Below are positions 37,353 through 48,178 of a DNA stretch of 64,000 nt, piece by piece (the stretch's first letter is position 1; every line of letters begins with the position of its first letter). The notes under the pieces were generated by a model. It was not told the origin of the DNA. It made no database searches and saw only the letters and a list, made by a program, of their open reading frames with translations. Source of the DNA: Marsupella aquatica (taxonomy: Eukaryota; Marchantiophyta); the NCBI GenBank assembly GCA_973895155.1, contig OZ316895.1, forward strand, positions 6,324,001-6,388,000, given 5' to 3'. Both the position numbers and the translations under genes were made by a program.

Positions 37353-37696
37353 TGTTAGATATTGCTCTAGTCTTGTGACTCTTGTGCTAACCACAATTAG
37401 GCTAACTCGGGTTAGGACCTAGCTAAGGTTAGCGGTAGTGCTGTTGTGCATATAGACAGGGCTAATACCAGACCCTGGTGGAACTTAGGCTCATTGTTAC
37501 GGAGCTAGTTGAGAGATAGGGAGAGCTTGTGCTGTGGATGCTTGGTATGGCCGGTCGGCCTAGAGTGCAGTAAAGCTCTTGTGTGTTCCCGTGGACGTAG
37601 CCTCATGTGGAGGTGAACCACGTATCTCTCTGTGTCGACTATTGTGCGTTGGATGGTTCATGGGCTTGCCGTTGCGAATGTCGTCTATGCTCAACA
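37353..37696 (+). repeat. 5' LTR of element C
   Basis: Begins tgttagatattgctctag and ends gtcgtctatgctcaaca. The region before tgtgtgttcccgtggacg (about 37580) would contain the transcription start by analogy with other copia LTRs; no TATA box was fixed. Confidence 0.95.
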
Positions 37697-37698
37697 AG

Positions 37699-37710
37699 TG
37701 GTATCAGAGC
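37699..37710 (+). promoter_or_regulatory. Primer-binding site of element C
   Basis: tggtatcagagc starts two bases after the LTR and is complementary to the 3' end of initiator-Met tRNA. Confidence 0.95.
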
Positions 37711-38925
37711 ATGCCTGGGAGGTGACGAGGTTTTTTTGTGACAGGTGTTTTCCAACGTTCATTGTCGATGGTACATTCGGAGTTTCGTCGCATGAAACTC
37801 GAATGTGTGTGGCTGTGCGGATAGGTTAGTGAAAGGGCTTTCTAACGGTGGTTAGAACCTGCTGATCGGTATCCGTGGTGCGAAGTAATCAAAGTTTGCG
37901 TCGTTCAGGTTTTATTCATGTTCGACGGTATTTTTGGGAGAGTGACCAGGGTTTACGTTTTTCAACGGTGTGAGTTGTGCGGTGCGGGAGGGATCGCACA
38001 TTATAGCTTAAGTTGAAGGTTGAAGCGAGCTGGTCATTTCGATAGCTGCATTGCTGCCGAGTTGTTACCGAGTGCGACGTGACGAGTGACGGAGGCGTTC
38101 AGGTTTTTTCACAAGCTATGGAGCTTGTTCTCATCTGAACCGGTTTTTTCTTTGTAACGTCCGACTCGGTGGAAGAGACGTGAAGTGCTACGGCTCAACG
38201 GTTTGATCGCGGTGAGGCGGTTGTTTTGAGCCCGGGATTGGCACTTGATGCGGAGTGAAGGTGACGTGATGGAATTTTTTTATTCTGCTGGAGCAGTAGA
38301 TTGCGCCGGTGCAATTTGGCAACATTTCCCGTCGGCGGCGTTCACTTTCCTCACTTAAAACAGCGGCATTCAAGGTGTGTAAACGACTTTTTTGTTTTAA
38401 AGTCAAATCTTGGCTTAGGTTAGGGCCACTTTTGGTGTGTATACACACCCTCCCAGCCCTTGGTCCCCCATCGTTTCCCCTTGTACGCCCGACCCCCCCG
38501 CACCTTGTTTTCCCCTCATCCTTCAGCCGCGGCGACGAGCTGCGCAACACCGGCCGGCGCTTTTCGCGCCCTCATACGCCCTCCGCCATACCACGCCAGT
38601 CGCTGCCTCGGCCCCGCCCTGACGTCGTATGGCCGGCCTTGCATGTGTACGCGGCTGCGTATGCATCCGCTCTATTACACCGCCCTAGTAACCCCAAGGC
38701 GTACTCCCGGCCTTACGCCCTTCGGGCCCGCCCGTTCATACTGTATTTTTTTATTAGGGGCTTAAGCACCCCCTTTAGGGCCATTATTTTGCCTCTTTTT
38801 CCTCCTTATTGGTTTCCTTTTGTGCCGGGACCTGCCGCCCTCCGTTTAAACCGCTTGGACAGGGGGAACGGCCCCCTGTGAGACCTGCTGTACTGTGCGG
38901 GAATATTCCCAAAAAACAGAGAGCT
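37711..38925 (+). other. Leader of element C
   Basis: Untranslated leader parallel to 12344-13865 in reverse. It ends in a gcgggaatattcccaaaaaac block that in the longer element lies about 350 bp before gag, so the leader's end and the gag start were deleted together. GC-rich ORFs at 38309-38881 are not conserved. Confidence 0.6.
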
Positions 38926-39570
38926 TCTGGACACATCATCAAGCAACTGGATGATTATGCGGATTGCGCGTCATTGTTCAAGGCTCTTAGAGAGAAATAC
39001 TACCGGGAAGATGTGTCAGACCGGCTGTACAAGAAGTCTCTCTTGATGAGACTTAGGCTCAAGGAAGGGAGCAAGATGCAGGATCACCTGGATGAATTTG
39101 ATAGTCTTGCGGTGGATCTGTCAAACCTGGGAAAAGGAGTTGAAGATGAGGATAAGACCTTGCTTCTGCTAAGCTCCTTACCGCCGTCTTATTAGGGCTT
39201 GAAATAGGTTCTCTTGTATAGAGATTTGAAGTCCATTTCGTATAATGAGATGGTGAGCTCATTACTGTCTGATGATGCTCAGAAGAAGCTGGGTCAATCA
39301 CAGACAGCATCTTCTTCTGGCATTGCGCTGAATGTGAACAGGGGAAGAGTAGTGCAGCGCACGAATGGACAGAACAGGTTTAGATCTACAACACGGGGGA
39401 GATCTAAATCCAGAGGGAAATCGCAAGAGAGGAAGCCTCTTGCATGTTGGAATTGTGGCAAGCCTGGTCACATGAAAAGGGATTGTCGAGTAAAGGTCCC
39501 TATTGCCTCTGCTAATGCGGCATCGAGCTCGCATGAGGTAGATTTACTCGATGATGATGACATATTGTGA
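38926..39570 (+). pseudogene. N-terminally truncated copia gag of element C
   Basis: The reading begins near GHIIKQLDDYADCASLFKAL and runs through REKYYREDVSDRLYKKSLL and LLLLSSLPPSY. Two TAG codons follow (the Gln of SYQ and one codon soon after), and then the same frame continues to the zinc knuckle CWNCGKPGHMKRDC and ends LLDDDDIL. About 110 N-terminal residues present in the gag at 11306-12343 are absent. Confidence 0.9.
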
Positions 39571-39599
39571 TGTCAAGGTTATGCTCTCAACGTAATGTC

Positions 39600-40578
39600 A
39601 AATCCAGGTAAAGATGACTGGATTCTAGATAGTGCATGTACTTTTCACATTTGCTCTAGAAGAGATTGTTTCAGTTCTACACGGTTTCCAACGGGTCAGT
39701 GTTGATGGGAAATGGAATCCATGTCAAGTTGTTGGACTTGGATCTGTAAGATTTCAGATGTTTGATGGTGCTGTGAGAACATTGAGGAATGTGAGACATA
39801 TTCCTGGCATGATGAAAAATCTCATTTCACTTGGAGTTTTAGAAGCAAATAGCCACCAGTGGAGCTCTGCTAATGGTGTCCTTCAGGTTTCAACTGGTAC
39901 TAAAGTTGTATTGAAGGGAAAGAGACATAGCAATCTATATATTTTGGAGGGCAGTGTAGTTTATGATGAAGCCAATGTAACCTTATCTCATGAGGAGACG
40001 GCCCGGCTGTGGCACTTCCGTTTGGGCCACATGAGTGAAAAAGGTTTGGTTATTCTTTAGAAGAAAGGATTACTTTCTAATTTGCAATCTTGTAAGTTGG
40101 AATTTTGTGAGCACTGTGTGCTAGGGAAGCAGCACAGGAAACCCTTCGGAGTTGGAACTCACACTAGCAAGGAGGTACTTGAGTATGTACATAGTGATGT
40201 GTGGGGCCCAGCCCCTACTCCCTCATATTCTGGACGGTTATACTATGTCACGTTCATAGACGATTACTCAAGGTATGTGTGGATATACTTTCTACACAAT
40301 AAGTCTGATGTTTTGGCCACTTTTAAGGAGTGGAAAGCCCAAGTTGAGAATCAGACTGGTAATAAGGTGAGATATCTTCAATCGGATAACGGCGGTGAAT
40401 ACAGTTCCGCGGAATTTGGAACATATTGTAAGGAGCAGGGGATTACCCGCCATCTCACAACAAGTTATACTCCTCAGCAGAATGGTGTTTCTGAGAGACT
40501 CAACCGAACACTATTGGACCACTCGAGGAGTATGTTGAGTCAATCATGCTTACCACATGAGTTTTGGGCTGAAGTTTT
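39600..40578 (+). pseudogene. Protease and integrase of element C, C-terminally deleted
   Basis: The frames show DWILDSACTFHIC (39619-39657), NVRHIPGMMKNLISLGV, the GAG-pre-integrase block LWHFRLGHMSEKGL and CKLEFCEHCVLGKQH. Integrase core DDE blocks follow: HSDVWGP, QSDNGGEYSS and QQNGVSERLNRTLLD. A TAG at 40058-40060 and a frame change inside the protease break it. After LPHEFWAE the sequence jumps to RT, so the rest of integrase is missing. Confidence 0.9.
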
Positions 40579-41625
40579 TCAAGGATGGTGTATGATCCTT
40601 GTGTGTATACGAAATTAGTCAAGAATGATGTATTTGGTTTCATCATTCTGGTGATTTATGTGGATGACATGCTGATTGTGGCTAAAGATCAATCTGAGGT
40701 TGACAGTCTCAAGGCAAAATTGAGTGCTGAATTCAGGATGAAGGATCTTGGTAAGGCCAAGAGAATCTTAGGGATGGAGATTTTTAGGAACTCTGAGACT
40801 GGACAGTTGTGCTTGAGTCAAGGCCAGTATGCGAGGAAAGTACTTGCACGATTCAACATGGAAAACTGTAAGCCAGTGAGTATTCCTTTAGCTTCACATT
40901 TCAAGTTATCATTGGCTTTCTCTCCTACGGAGACTGTGGAGAAAGGTCTGATGGCTAAGATTCCTTATGAGAAGGCAGTAGGCAGTCTGATGTATTTGAT
41001 GACTTGTACTAGGCCTGACTTGGCCCTAGCGATGGGCAAGGTTAGCAGATTCATGTCAAATCCAGGGAAGGTACACTGGGAAGCTGTGAAATGGATTCTC
41101 AGGTATGTGAAGGGAACACAGGACTATGGATTACTATTTGATAACAGATCAGATAGAACGTTGGTTGGCTATGTAGATTCTGACTATGGAGGCTGTCTGG
41201 ATACAAGGAGGTCTACAACTGAGTTTGTATACACTCTTGGAGGAGGATGTATCAGTTGGAAATCTACCTTGCAGAAGTGCATATCTTAGTCTACTACAGA
41301 AGTAGAGTATGTTGCAGCAGCAGAAGCAGCAAAGGAAGCAATTTGGTTGGATAAGTTGATCGCAGAGATGGGTTTAGAGCATGGAAAAATGACTCTAAAC
41401 TGTGATAGTCAGAGTGCTCTTCACTTGGCTGCTAACCAGGTGATGGATAGCAGGGTGAAGCACATTGATATCAGGTACCATTTTATCAGGCAAGCAGTGT
41501 TTGATAAAAATTTTGAGCTAGTCAAGATTGATGGAAAGCTCAATCCCGCTGATGCCTTTACCAAAGTGATTCATTTGGAGAGCTTCTCAAGACACCGTGC
41601 TACTTTGCAGGTTTTGCAGTTGTAG
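40579..41625 (+). pseudogene. RT (C-terminal part) and RNase H of element C
   Basis: The frame starts at the deletion joint (GWMVYDPCVYTKLVKN) and carries VIYVDDMLIVAKD, RILGMEI, SLMYLMTCTRPDLALAMG and the RNase H blocks GYVDSDYGG, YVAAAEAAKEA and CDSQSALHLA, ending NPADAFTKVIHLESFSRHR. A single TAG at 41287-41289 interrupts the RNase H (the Gln of AQSTTE). The RT fingers and palm before YDPCVY are missing. Confidence 0.92.
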
Positions 41626-41821
41626 TGCAAGTAGAGTTATTTAGCAATGTGTGACTATTTGTATATGGATTACTCATTCCTGTTAGGCTATGACTTAGTT
41701 CTAGTTAACCCTTAGTTAACCCTTGTGGTTTTTAGGGGGAGACCTGGTTTGGTGATTGTCTAGAACTTCCCGCTGAGGATTCCATATGGTAGCATTTAGT
41801 CCAGTCCCCAAGATAAGAGTC

Positions 41822-41832
41822 AAGGGGGAGTT
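41822..41832 (+). promoter_or_regulatory. Polypurine tract of element C
   Basis: aagggggag followed by tt directly precedes the 3' LTR. Confidence 0.85.
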
Positions 41833-42176
41833 TGTTAGATATTGCTCTAGTCTTGTGACTCTTGTGCTAACCACAGTTAGGCTAACTTGGGTTAGGACCT
41901 AGCTAAGGTTAGCGGTAGTGCTGTTGTGCATATAGCCAGGGCTGATGCCAGACCCAGGTGGAACTTAGGCTCATTGTTACAGAGCTAGTTGAGAGATAGG
42001 GAGAGCTTGTGCTGTGGATGCTTGGTATGGCCGGTCGGCCTAGAGTGCAGTAAAGCTCTTGTGTGTTCCCGTGGACGTAGCCTCATGTGGAGGTGAACCA
42101 CGTATCTCTCTGTGTCGACTATTGTGCGTTGGATGGTTCATGGGCTTGCCGTTGCGAATGTCGTCTATGCTCAACA
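41833..42176 (+). repeat. 3' LTR of element C
   Basis: The 344 bp is about 98 percent identical to 37353-37696 by eye, and ends ctcaaca followed by the duplication agtta. Confidence 0.95.
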
Positions 42177-43026
42177 AGTTAGGCTAATCATGGTTGGAGA
42201 CATGATTAGGTTACTAAGTTGCACACTATATATCCTAATCGGTGCTTGCTAGGATAAGTGGAACTAAGGCTCATTGTTACAGAGCCACTTGAGAGATAAT
42301 GAGAGCTTACATTGTGGAGACTTGGTATGATCGATGGGCTTAGAGTTCAGTAAAGCTCTTTTGTGTGTTCTCGTGAATGTAGCCTCGAGGAGGTGAACCA
42401 CTTATCTCTTGTGTAGACTACTTGAAGTGTTGGATGTGTCATGGGCTTACTGTTGCGATTGTTGTCTATGCTCAACAATGTATTTGATAACTTGTACTAG
42501 AGCTGATCTTGCCATGGTCGGGGCCATGGCTATCATGGGTAAGGTGAGTAGGTACATGTCAAATCAAGGGAAGGTACAATGGGAAGCAGTGAAGTGGATT
42601 ATCAGGTATTTGAAGGGTATAGTGGATCATGGTTTTTTGTTTGATGCAAACGTAAATAATGCTAGATCATTGATTGACTATGTAGATTTTTACTATGGAC
42701 AAGCTCTGGACCAGAGGTATGGAGATCAACAATAGGGTCGGGAATAGGGTATGTGTCCACACTTGGCAATGGATGCATAAGTTAGAGGTCTACATTGCAA
42801 AAATTTATAGCTTCAAGAGCACTCTACTACAAAAGCATTTGAAGTATGTCAAAGCAGAGGAACTTGTAACAAAGAAAACAATTTGGTTGGATAAAATTAT
42901 TACTACTTAGATAAGATTTTTACATGAAAATGTGAAGCTCCACTGTGATAGTCAGAGTGTCTGAGCTTCATCCCCGACTTCATCTTGTTGTGAACTAGGT
43001 GATGGACAGTACTTAGAGTGAAGCGC

Positions 43027-43655
43027 CCGGTTTGAAGTGATGGGCAACTTGCCGAGTTGCTCGACACGTAAACTCGGCATTTGCCGGACTAAAATGCCTC
43101 CATTTGACGCATATTCGCTCTTATTCCCTGGCCCGGCCCGAATTTCTCCCGGCCCGGCCCAAACTCTTCCCAACCTCATCCAGGACCCTACCGCCCTTCC
43201 CTTCCCGCAAACCGGCCCGGCCCGGCCCCCCTGCCCTCACCCGGACCTGGCCGGGTCCGGGTGAGGAGGGGAGGGGAGGCCGGGTGAGGAGGTCGAGTGA
43301 GGAGGCCGAGGGAAGAGGGGAGGCTAGGTGAGGAGGCCGGGTGAGGAGGTGAGGAGGCCGGGCCCGAGGGGAGGCCCGGTGAGGAGGGGAGGAGCCGGGT
43401 CCGGGTAAGAGGGTCCGGGAATGAAATCCTGGAAAAGTCCGGGCCGGGCCGGATCTTGGGCCGGGACCGGGAGAGTCAAAAGGGGAGCAAGGCCGGGGGA
43501 AGGGGCCGGGGGGAAGGGGGAGAGAGAGGAACTCGGGCCGGGAGGTCATGGTTGGACCGGGCCGGGACCGGGGGATCGAGACCGGGAGAGTCCGGGTGTC
43601 GACTTGCCAGTTGACGGCCTCGAAAGGGTCTATTTGTCGGGCAAGTCCCAACCGG
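43027..43655. mobile_element. GC-rich 629-bp element with 9-bp target duplication (MULE-like, non-autonomous)
   Basis: The 9-bp gtgaagcgc occurs at 43018-43026 and 43656-43664, and removing the insert restores VKRIDVRY in the RNase H of element A. The ends are ccggttt... and ...aaccgg, with further imperfect inverted similarity (GGGCAACTTGCCGA against GGGACTTGCCCGA). A 9-bp duplication with inverted ends is typical of Mutator-like elements. The interior is very GC-rich (repeated ggcccggcc, gaggaggcc) and unlike its AT-rich surroundings. It has no plausible gene; the long proline-rich frames are compositional. Confidence 0.75.
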
Positions 43656-44394
43656 GTGAAGCGCATTGATGTTAGGTACTTTTATTAGCAGACTATGTCT
43701 GATAATGTATTTGAGTTTGTCAAGATTGATGGTCAAATCAACCCAGCTGACGCCTTCACCGAAGTAATTCCTTTGGAGAGTTTTTCTAGACACCGTGACA
43801 TACTGCAGGTTTTGCAATTGCGTTACAAGTAAGGTCTTTCTTAATATTTGTTGTACCTTGATATATGCTCTTACTCATTCCTATGTATTAGGTTATGACT
43901 TAGTTTTGGTTTGCTCTAGTTAGAGAGGGGCGGGGAGAGGAAAAATGAGTTTTGTTTTGTCCATAACTTCCTGTTGAGTAATCACATAGGTTAGAAATAT
44001 TAGGTACCTTCCCTAGACTAGAGGCAAGATGGAGATTATTAGGTATCTACTCTTAGGTCTAGGATTATGATTGTAACCATAGTTAGGCTAACTGTAGCTG
44101 AAGACATGGTTAGGTTAACTAAGTTGCACACTATGTCCTAAGCAGTGCTTGCTTGGATAAGTCAAGGGATAAGGAAATCTAAGGCTCATTGTTACAAAGC
44201 CACTTAAGAAATAAGGAGATCTTACACTGTGGAGGTCTACTTGGTATGGCCGACAAGTTTACAATAGAGTTTAGTAAAGCTCTCTTGTGTGTTCCCATGG
44301 ACGTAGCCCCCGACGGAGCCTTGAGGAGGTAAATTCCATATCTCTTGTGCCCGCTCTTGTGTCAACCACTTATGCATTGGATGTGTGATGGATT

Positions 44395-44423
44395 CACTAG
44401 TAGAAACCGGGGCAATTTAGACC
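44395..44423 (+). repeat. CACTA left terminal inverted repeat
   Basis: Begins CACTAGTAGAAACCGGGG, then CA and ATTTAGACC. Pairs with 53605-53634. Confidence 0.95.
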
Positions 44424-44560
44424 AAACCTTATAGGACTAAGGCCACTAAGTCCTTTTTGGCAACCTTAAATGACTCGAAACCATTGCCACGGTTCACATG
44501 AACACTACAAAAGACTGTGAGTGCTTTTTGGTTTTGGATAAGACTATGAAAAGTATGAAC
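44424..44560. promoter_or_regulatory. Left subterminal repeat region of the CACTA element
   Basis: Short direct and inverted motifs occur: aggactaagg, aagtcctttttgg, aatgactcgaaacc, aaaagactgtgag. In CACTA elements such subterminal motifs are the binding sites of the element's DNA-binding protein. Confidence 0.65.
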
Positions 44561-44699
44561 ACTCTAGCACATGATGGGTTGTAGGGTTTAGTTGTGGGCT
44601 TTAATTTGATAATGGGCATATGGGGGGGTTGCACAATTCATTTGACGACCTCTTTACCAACATCCCGCTAACTTGAACACGGACAAACGGCGTACATGT

Positions 44700-45240
44700 T
44701 GAAATTCCCTAATTTCGAATATACTCCATAGTGGGTTTGGGGGGGTTTAGGGCTCAAGGGTGGGCCGGTTACATGTGAAGGGTGTGGGGGTTCACCACTA
44801 AAGGGGTTTGGGGGGGTTTATATGCCAAGGGTGGGCCGGTTAGGTCTCAAGGGGGTGGGGGTCAGTAAAGGGGGTTTCGGGTCAGAGAACACTCAATTGA
44901 AATAGTGACGCAGCAATTTAGGGTAAACGAACAGGGACCGTGGACCCTAACTTGTTTGCTGCCTTGGGAGGATTTGGAGAGCTAGAGGCAACATGCTTCA
45001 TTGATCCTAAACTTGCAAGCGGCGCTCTAAAATGGCCCCTGGCATTGCAAAAACAGTCTGGCCATAGTCGAGTTGTCCAGACGTTTAGGGGGTTTATATG
45101 TCAAGGCGTGGGGGTGGCTGAGTTTTCACTAAAGGGGGTTTAGGGGGGGTTTACATGTCAAGGGTGGACGGTTGAGATGTCAAGGGTGGGGGGTTTAGGG
45201 TTAAGGGGATGGGGGGTTTAGGGACCATTGGATGGAGTCC
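44700..45240 (+). repeat. G-rich interspersed repeat in the CACTA left arm
   Basis: Repeated phrases ggggggtttaggg, atgtcaagggtgg and gggccggtta occur about ten times, with many runs of three to seven G. The tttaggg string equals the plant telomere unit but is spaced irregularly, so this is not a telomere. It could fold as G-quadruplexes on the plus strand (inference). Confidence 0.7.
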
Positions 45241-48178
45241 ATCGATCCCCACCATCAAAAAGTCGCATATTGGAAGTTTACTCAGCTGGGCAATACTTTG
45301 AGAGGGCCGAGTAGTCATGACTTAGCACTAGTTTTTAGGGGCTAGACAAGGCTTGGAGTGTAATTAATTTAGACACTTGAAGTAGAGGGAATGGGGGCCT
45401 GGGGTTAACATGAAACCTGCATATTGATGGTCGAGATCACTCAAGGCAATCTCTTTTCATCCGGATGGCTGAGATCACTCTAGGGGCTGCCATGTTATGG
45501 TAAGGTTGGCGCCAAACGGCTCTTTGCACCCTTTTCACCCTCGCGCCTTTCAGTCGTGTTTTACTTTTCTCACAAAGTATCGAGGCTCAACGTTGAATGT
45601 TGCGGTTAGTGTCTGCCACTCAGCGTTTAGGGCGAGAGGGTCGAGGGGTTTAGCAAGGTTGCGCTGCTGTTTTGCCTCAAGAGTGTGCAATCAAGGCTTC
45701 AATCAGGTCTCCAGGAGCTGCGGGAGCGCTGTGCAAAGTGTTGCGGGAGGCTGTGCAATGTGCTGCGGGAGTGCTGCGGGAGTGCAAAGGGTTGCGCTGC
45801 TGTTGCAAGAGTGCTACTGCGGGAGTGCTGCGCGGGAGTCTGAGCTCAGTGGGAGGGTTTAGGTTTGGCTGATCGATGTGCATTTACAATTGTGGATAGT
45901 AGTTTGCATTGGAGTTGCAAAGGAGCTCGCCAAAGTTGTGAAGGAGCAGGGTACAGTGGGAGTTGCGGGCTGCCATCGGCCCTCCTATTTTTCTTTTACT
46001 CCCACAGCAAGCTCCCGTATGAGCTCTTGTGTGAGCTTTGTTCAGCTGCGGTGGGTGCTAAGCTTATTTCCGTCGAGCTCAGCTGTGCTGTGCTGATTTT
46101 TGTCTAACAAAGCTTGGGGGAGGTTTGCCGGTTGGACGTTGGAGCTGCGCTTGTGATATTTTGGGGTTCGGGCAAAGGGCGGAGGGCGAAGATCAAGCAT
46201 TGTCGTTTTGCTAACGCTGCGTGGTGGAAACTGGACCTGCGAACTCCTTGTCTATGGTGTTGTGGAGCTGGGCGAGCTGCAACAAGGGACCGAGCCGGGT
46301 GACCTGTGAATCAAAGCCCATCGACCGCTGCTGAAGGTTTGATGTCCAGATTTCTTGCCTGTGAGTCCCCATGTTTGCAGTCTCTGTCCCAGTCTCTTGC
46401 GCAATGCTCGGCATTTGATTGCACTTACTGTGATTGACCACCTTGCATGATCTCCATCCGTGGGCTGGACCCCAAGAAGTAGATTTTGGCGGCTACTTGC
46501 GGAAGGGATTGAAGAGATTGGAGTGCTTGCTCTCTTTGTCCCTCCCCTTGAAATTGTGGGCCTTAAAAAGGTCAGTTGGCTTATGTAGTTTTGCTCCCCT
46601 CCGCTATGTCAATGCGCGCATGTCCGCTATGTCAATGCATATTTTTTCCCTCCGCTATGTCAGTCGCCGTTTGCCTATAACCGGACTGCTCATTTGATGT
46701 CCACTCGTCTGATGTAATGCTTCCCGTTGCCACTGCTGAAGGTTTGATGTCCAGATTTCTTGCCAAACAAAAGTCCCCATGTTTGCAGTGTCTATCCCAG
46801 TCTCTTGCGCAGTGCTCGGCATAGTGCCCATGATTCGATAGGGAACTGATTCATGAAGAATCGAGCGTCGGAAGAAATTCACAGCAGCAGAAAGAAAGAA
46901 AGAAAGAGTCTTCGTTGCGTTTCATCGAGTTGGGTCTTTTGGTGTCACTTCAATGAGAGCATTTGCTCGTGCAAATCCTCGCACGGCCATCACTACCGAA
47001 AGCTCGTCAATCCTCATGCCACGATCTCCAACTTCCAAATTCCAATTTCCATGGAAGGACGGCGGCGCGCACATTAATTGCGCACAGTAATGGTCATCTT
47101 CGAAGGACGACCTCCACGGGACCAGCACGACGTCGAGTGAAAGATGAAATGATCTCTCTCGTGCGGGCATCCCGTCCTGCTGTGATGCACTAAAGGTTTT
47201 TGGCATCATTCCGATTTTGTTTCCCTTTCTTGCTCACGGTAATCAAATGGAGCAGTAGCAGCTCATCCTGTACTGCGGCGAAGTGTTGACAATGGAAGAC
47301 TTTTTGTGGGAGCGAGGAGGGCGAGAACTTGTGGCAGCTCCTCGTCTGTGTGTAATTCTGTGCGCATTAGACACGATCTGCCCGCCGATCACCATCCTGA
47401 CTCTCTGTCCTTTGCAAATGGTGCTTTTCTTTCCTTTGTGAGGATGGGAGCGTTTTATCGTTTTCCTTGAGCAGGCAGAGGATTTGCTGGGAGGGAAGTT
47501 GATGATGAGGATCGAATTCCCCGCCTATGGTTCCGCTGAGAGTCTGTGGCAACTGAAAGGAGGGCAGGCACGAGGGAAGTGAGGTGATGAGGGGCTATGG
47601 ATGAAGAGTTGCTCAAAATATGTTTTCTGCTTCACGTCTGGATTATTAATATTCACCGCGAGGGACAAGAGAGAGCTGCCCGACATGCTTGTTTCCGGGT
47701 TGATTGGGCGACCTTTTTATTTAAGGCAGAAACCTTATCAATTCGTCACTTGAAACCCGCGGTCTAAAATTCTGAGGTCCAGCCCTGCAGACGAATTGAC
47801 AAATTGGAGGTCTCTCGATTGATCATTACTGAGGATGGTTATTCGGAAGTGACACTCTCCTGGTTTCTGATGTAGGGGCGAGTAGATGGCCTGATTTCTG
47901 ACGTCTTGAATCGGGGATCTTTGCTTGGATTTCGCTTGATAGGGCTGCCGGAGCTGTTGAAGACACTTTTTTGTTCGACGTGTCTACATTTACGTCAGCT
48001 GGAAATAATTCGGTCGATTCCTGATCAAGGATCAAGCCTCTTCAAGGTTTCCTCTCTTCTTGATGTCAATGAAGTCGGAAGAGAGTTGTGGCACTGCGAG
48101 ACATTGACAGGTCTCACGAAAAGTTGAGCGTTGTCAAAGACAAGCTCCTTCCTTCGGTTCTTACTTTTGAAGTAAAGC
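45241..48178. other. CACTA interior without recognised gene; internal duplications
   Basis: A block of about 90 bp (tgctgaaggtttgatgtcc... to ...gctcggcat) is present twice, at about 46328-46417 and 46734-46822. 45700-45850 is a tgcgggagtgc-type minisatellite. An agaaagaaagaaag microsatellite lies at about 46885. Short ORFs show no transposase motif. Where an autonomous CACTA element would hold TNPD, nothing comparable was seen. Confidence 0.55.

Larger units (their letters stand above)
37353..42176 (+). mobile_element. Copia element C, internally deleted, two LTRs
   Basis: The 4824-bp element has 344-bp LTRs (37353-37696 and 41833-42176) that differ at only about seven positions, a PBS, a polypurine tract and the 5-bp duplication agtta (37348-37352 and 42177-42181). 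Gag lacks its N-terminal part. Integrase is cut after FWAE and joined directly to the middle of RT (YDPCVYTK), removing roughly 1.4 kb compared with 7519-14224. It is non-autonomous, but the close LTRs show it moved more recently than its neighbours. Confidence 0.95.
37299..42477 (+). repeat. LTR B, split by copia element C
   Basis: The LTR sequence is 37299-37352 joined to 42182-42477 (about 350 bp, beginning tgttagatatttactc and ending ttgtctatgctcaaca). It is flanked by the duplication atgta (37294-37298 and 42478-42482) inside the RT of element A. No element body belongs to it, so it is a solo LTR that later received element C. Confidence 0.9.
36355..44036 (+). pseudogene. Old copia element A: RT and RNase H remnants, interrupted three ways
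   Basis: Segments 36355-37298, 42478-43026 and 43656-43850 together spell one decayed RT/RNase H. The order is a degraded W..AMQ..M start, KARLVAKGFT-like, LYGLKQ-like, VLYVDDMLIAAKD (36958-36990), RRLMY | LITCTRADLAM across the first break, WEAVKWIIRYLKG, CDSQS, VKR | IDVRY across the second, and NPADAFTEVIPLESFSRHR. Many stops occur and no gag or integrase remains. Removing the LTR-B and MULE-like insertions restores the reading frame at both junctions. The segment 43850-44036 is the 3' untranslated end before its LTR. Confidence 0.9.

Noticed and set aside
38309-38881. 190-codon ORF in the leader of element C
   Set aside because: GC-rich leader sequence; not kept in frame in the related leaders.
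43121-43666. 181-aa Pro/Arg-rich minus ORF
   Set aside because: Follows from extreme GC content of the inserted 629-bp element; no domain and no conservation expected.
44700-45240. Interstitial telomere (tttaggg)
   Set aside because: The heptamer is not in tandem and lies inside a defined CACTA element.
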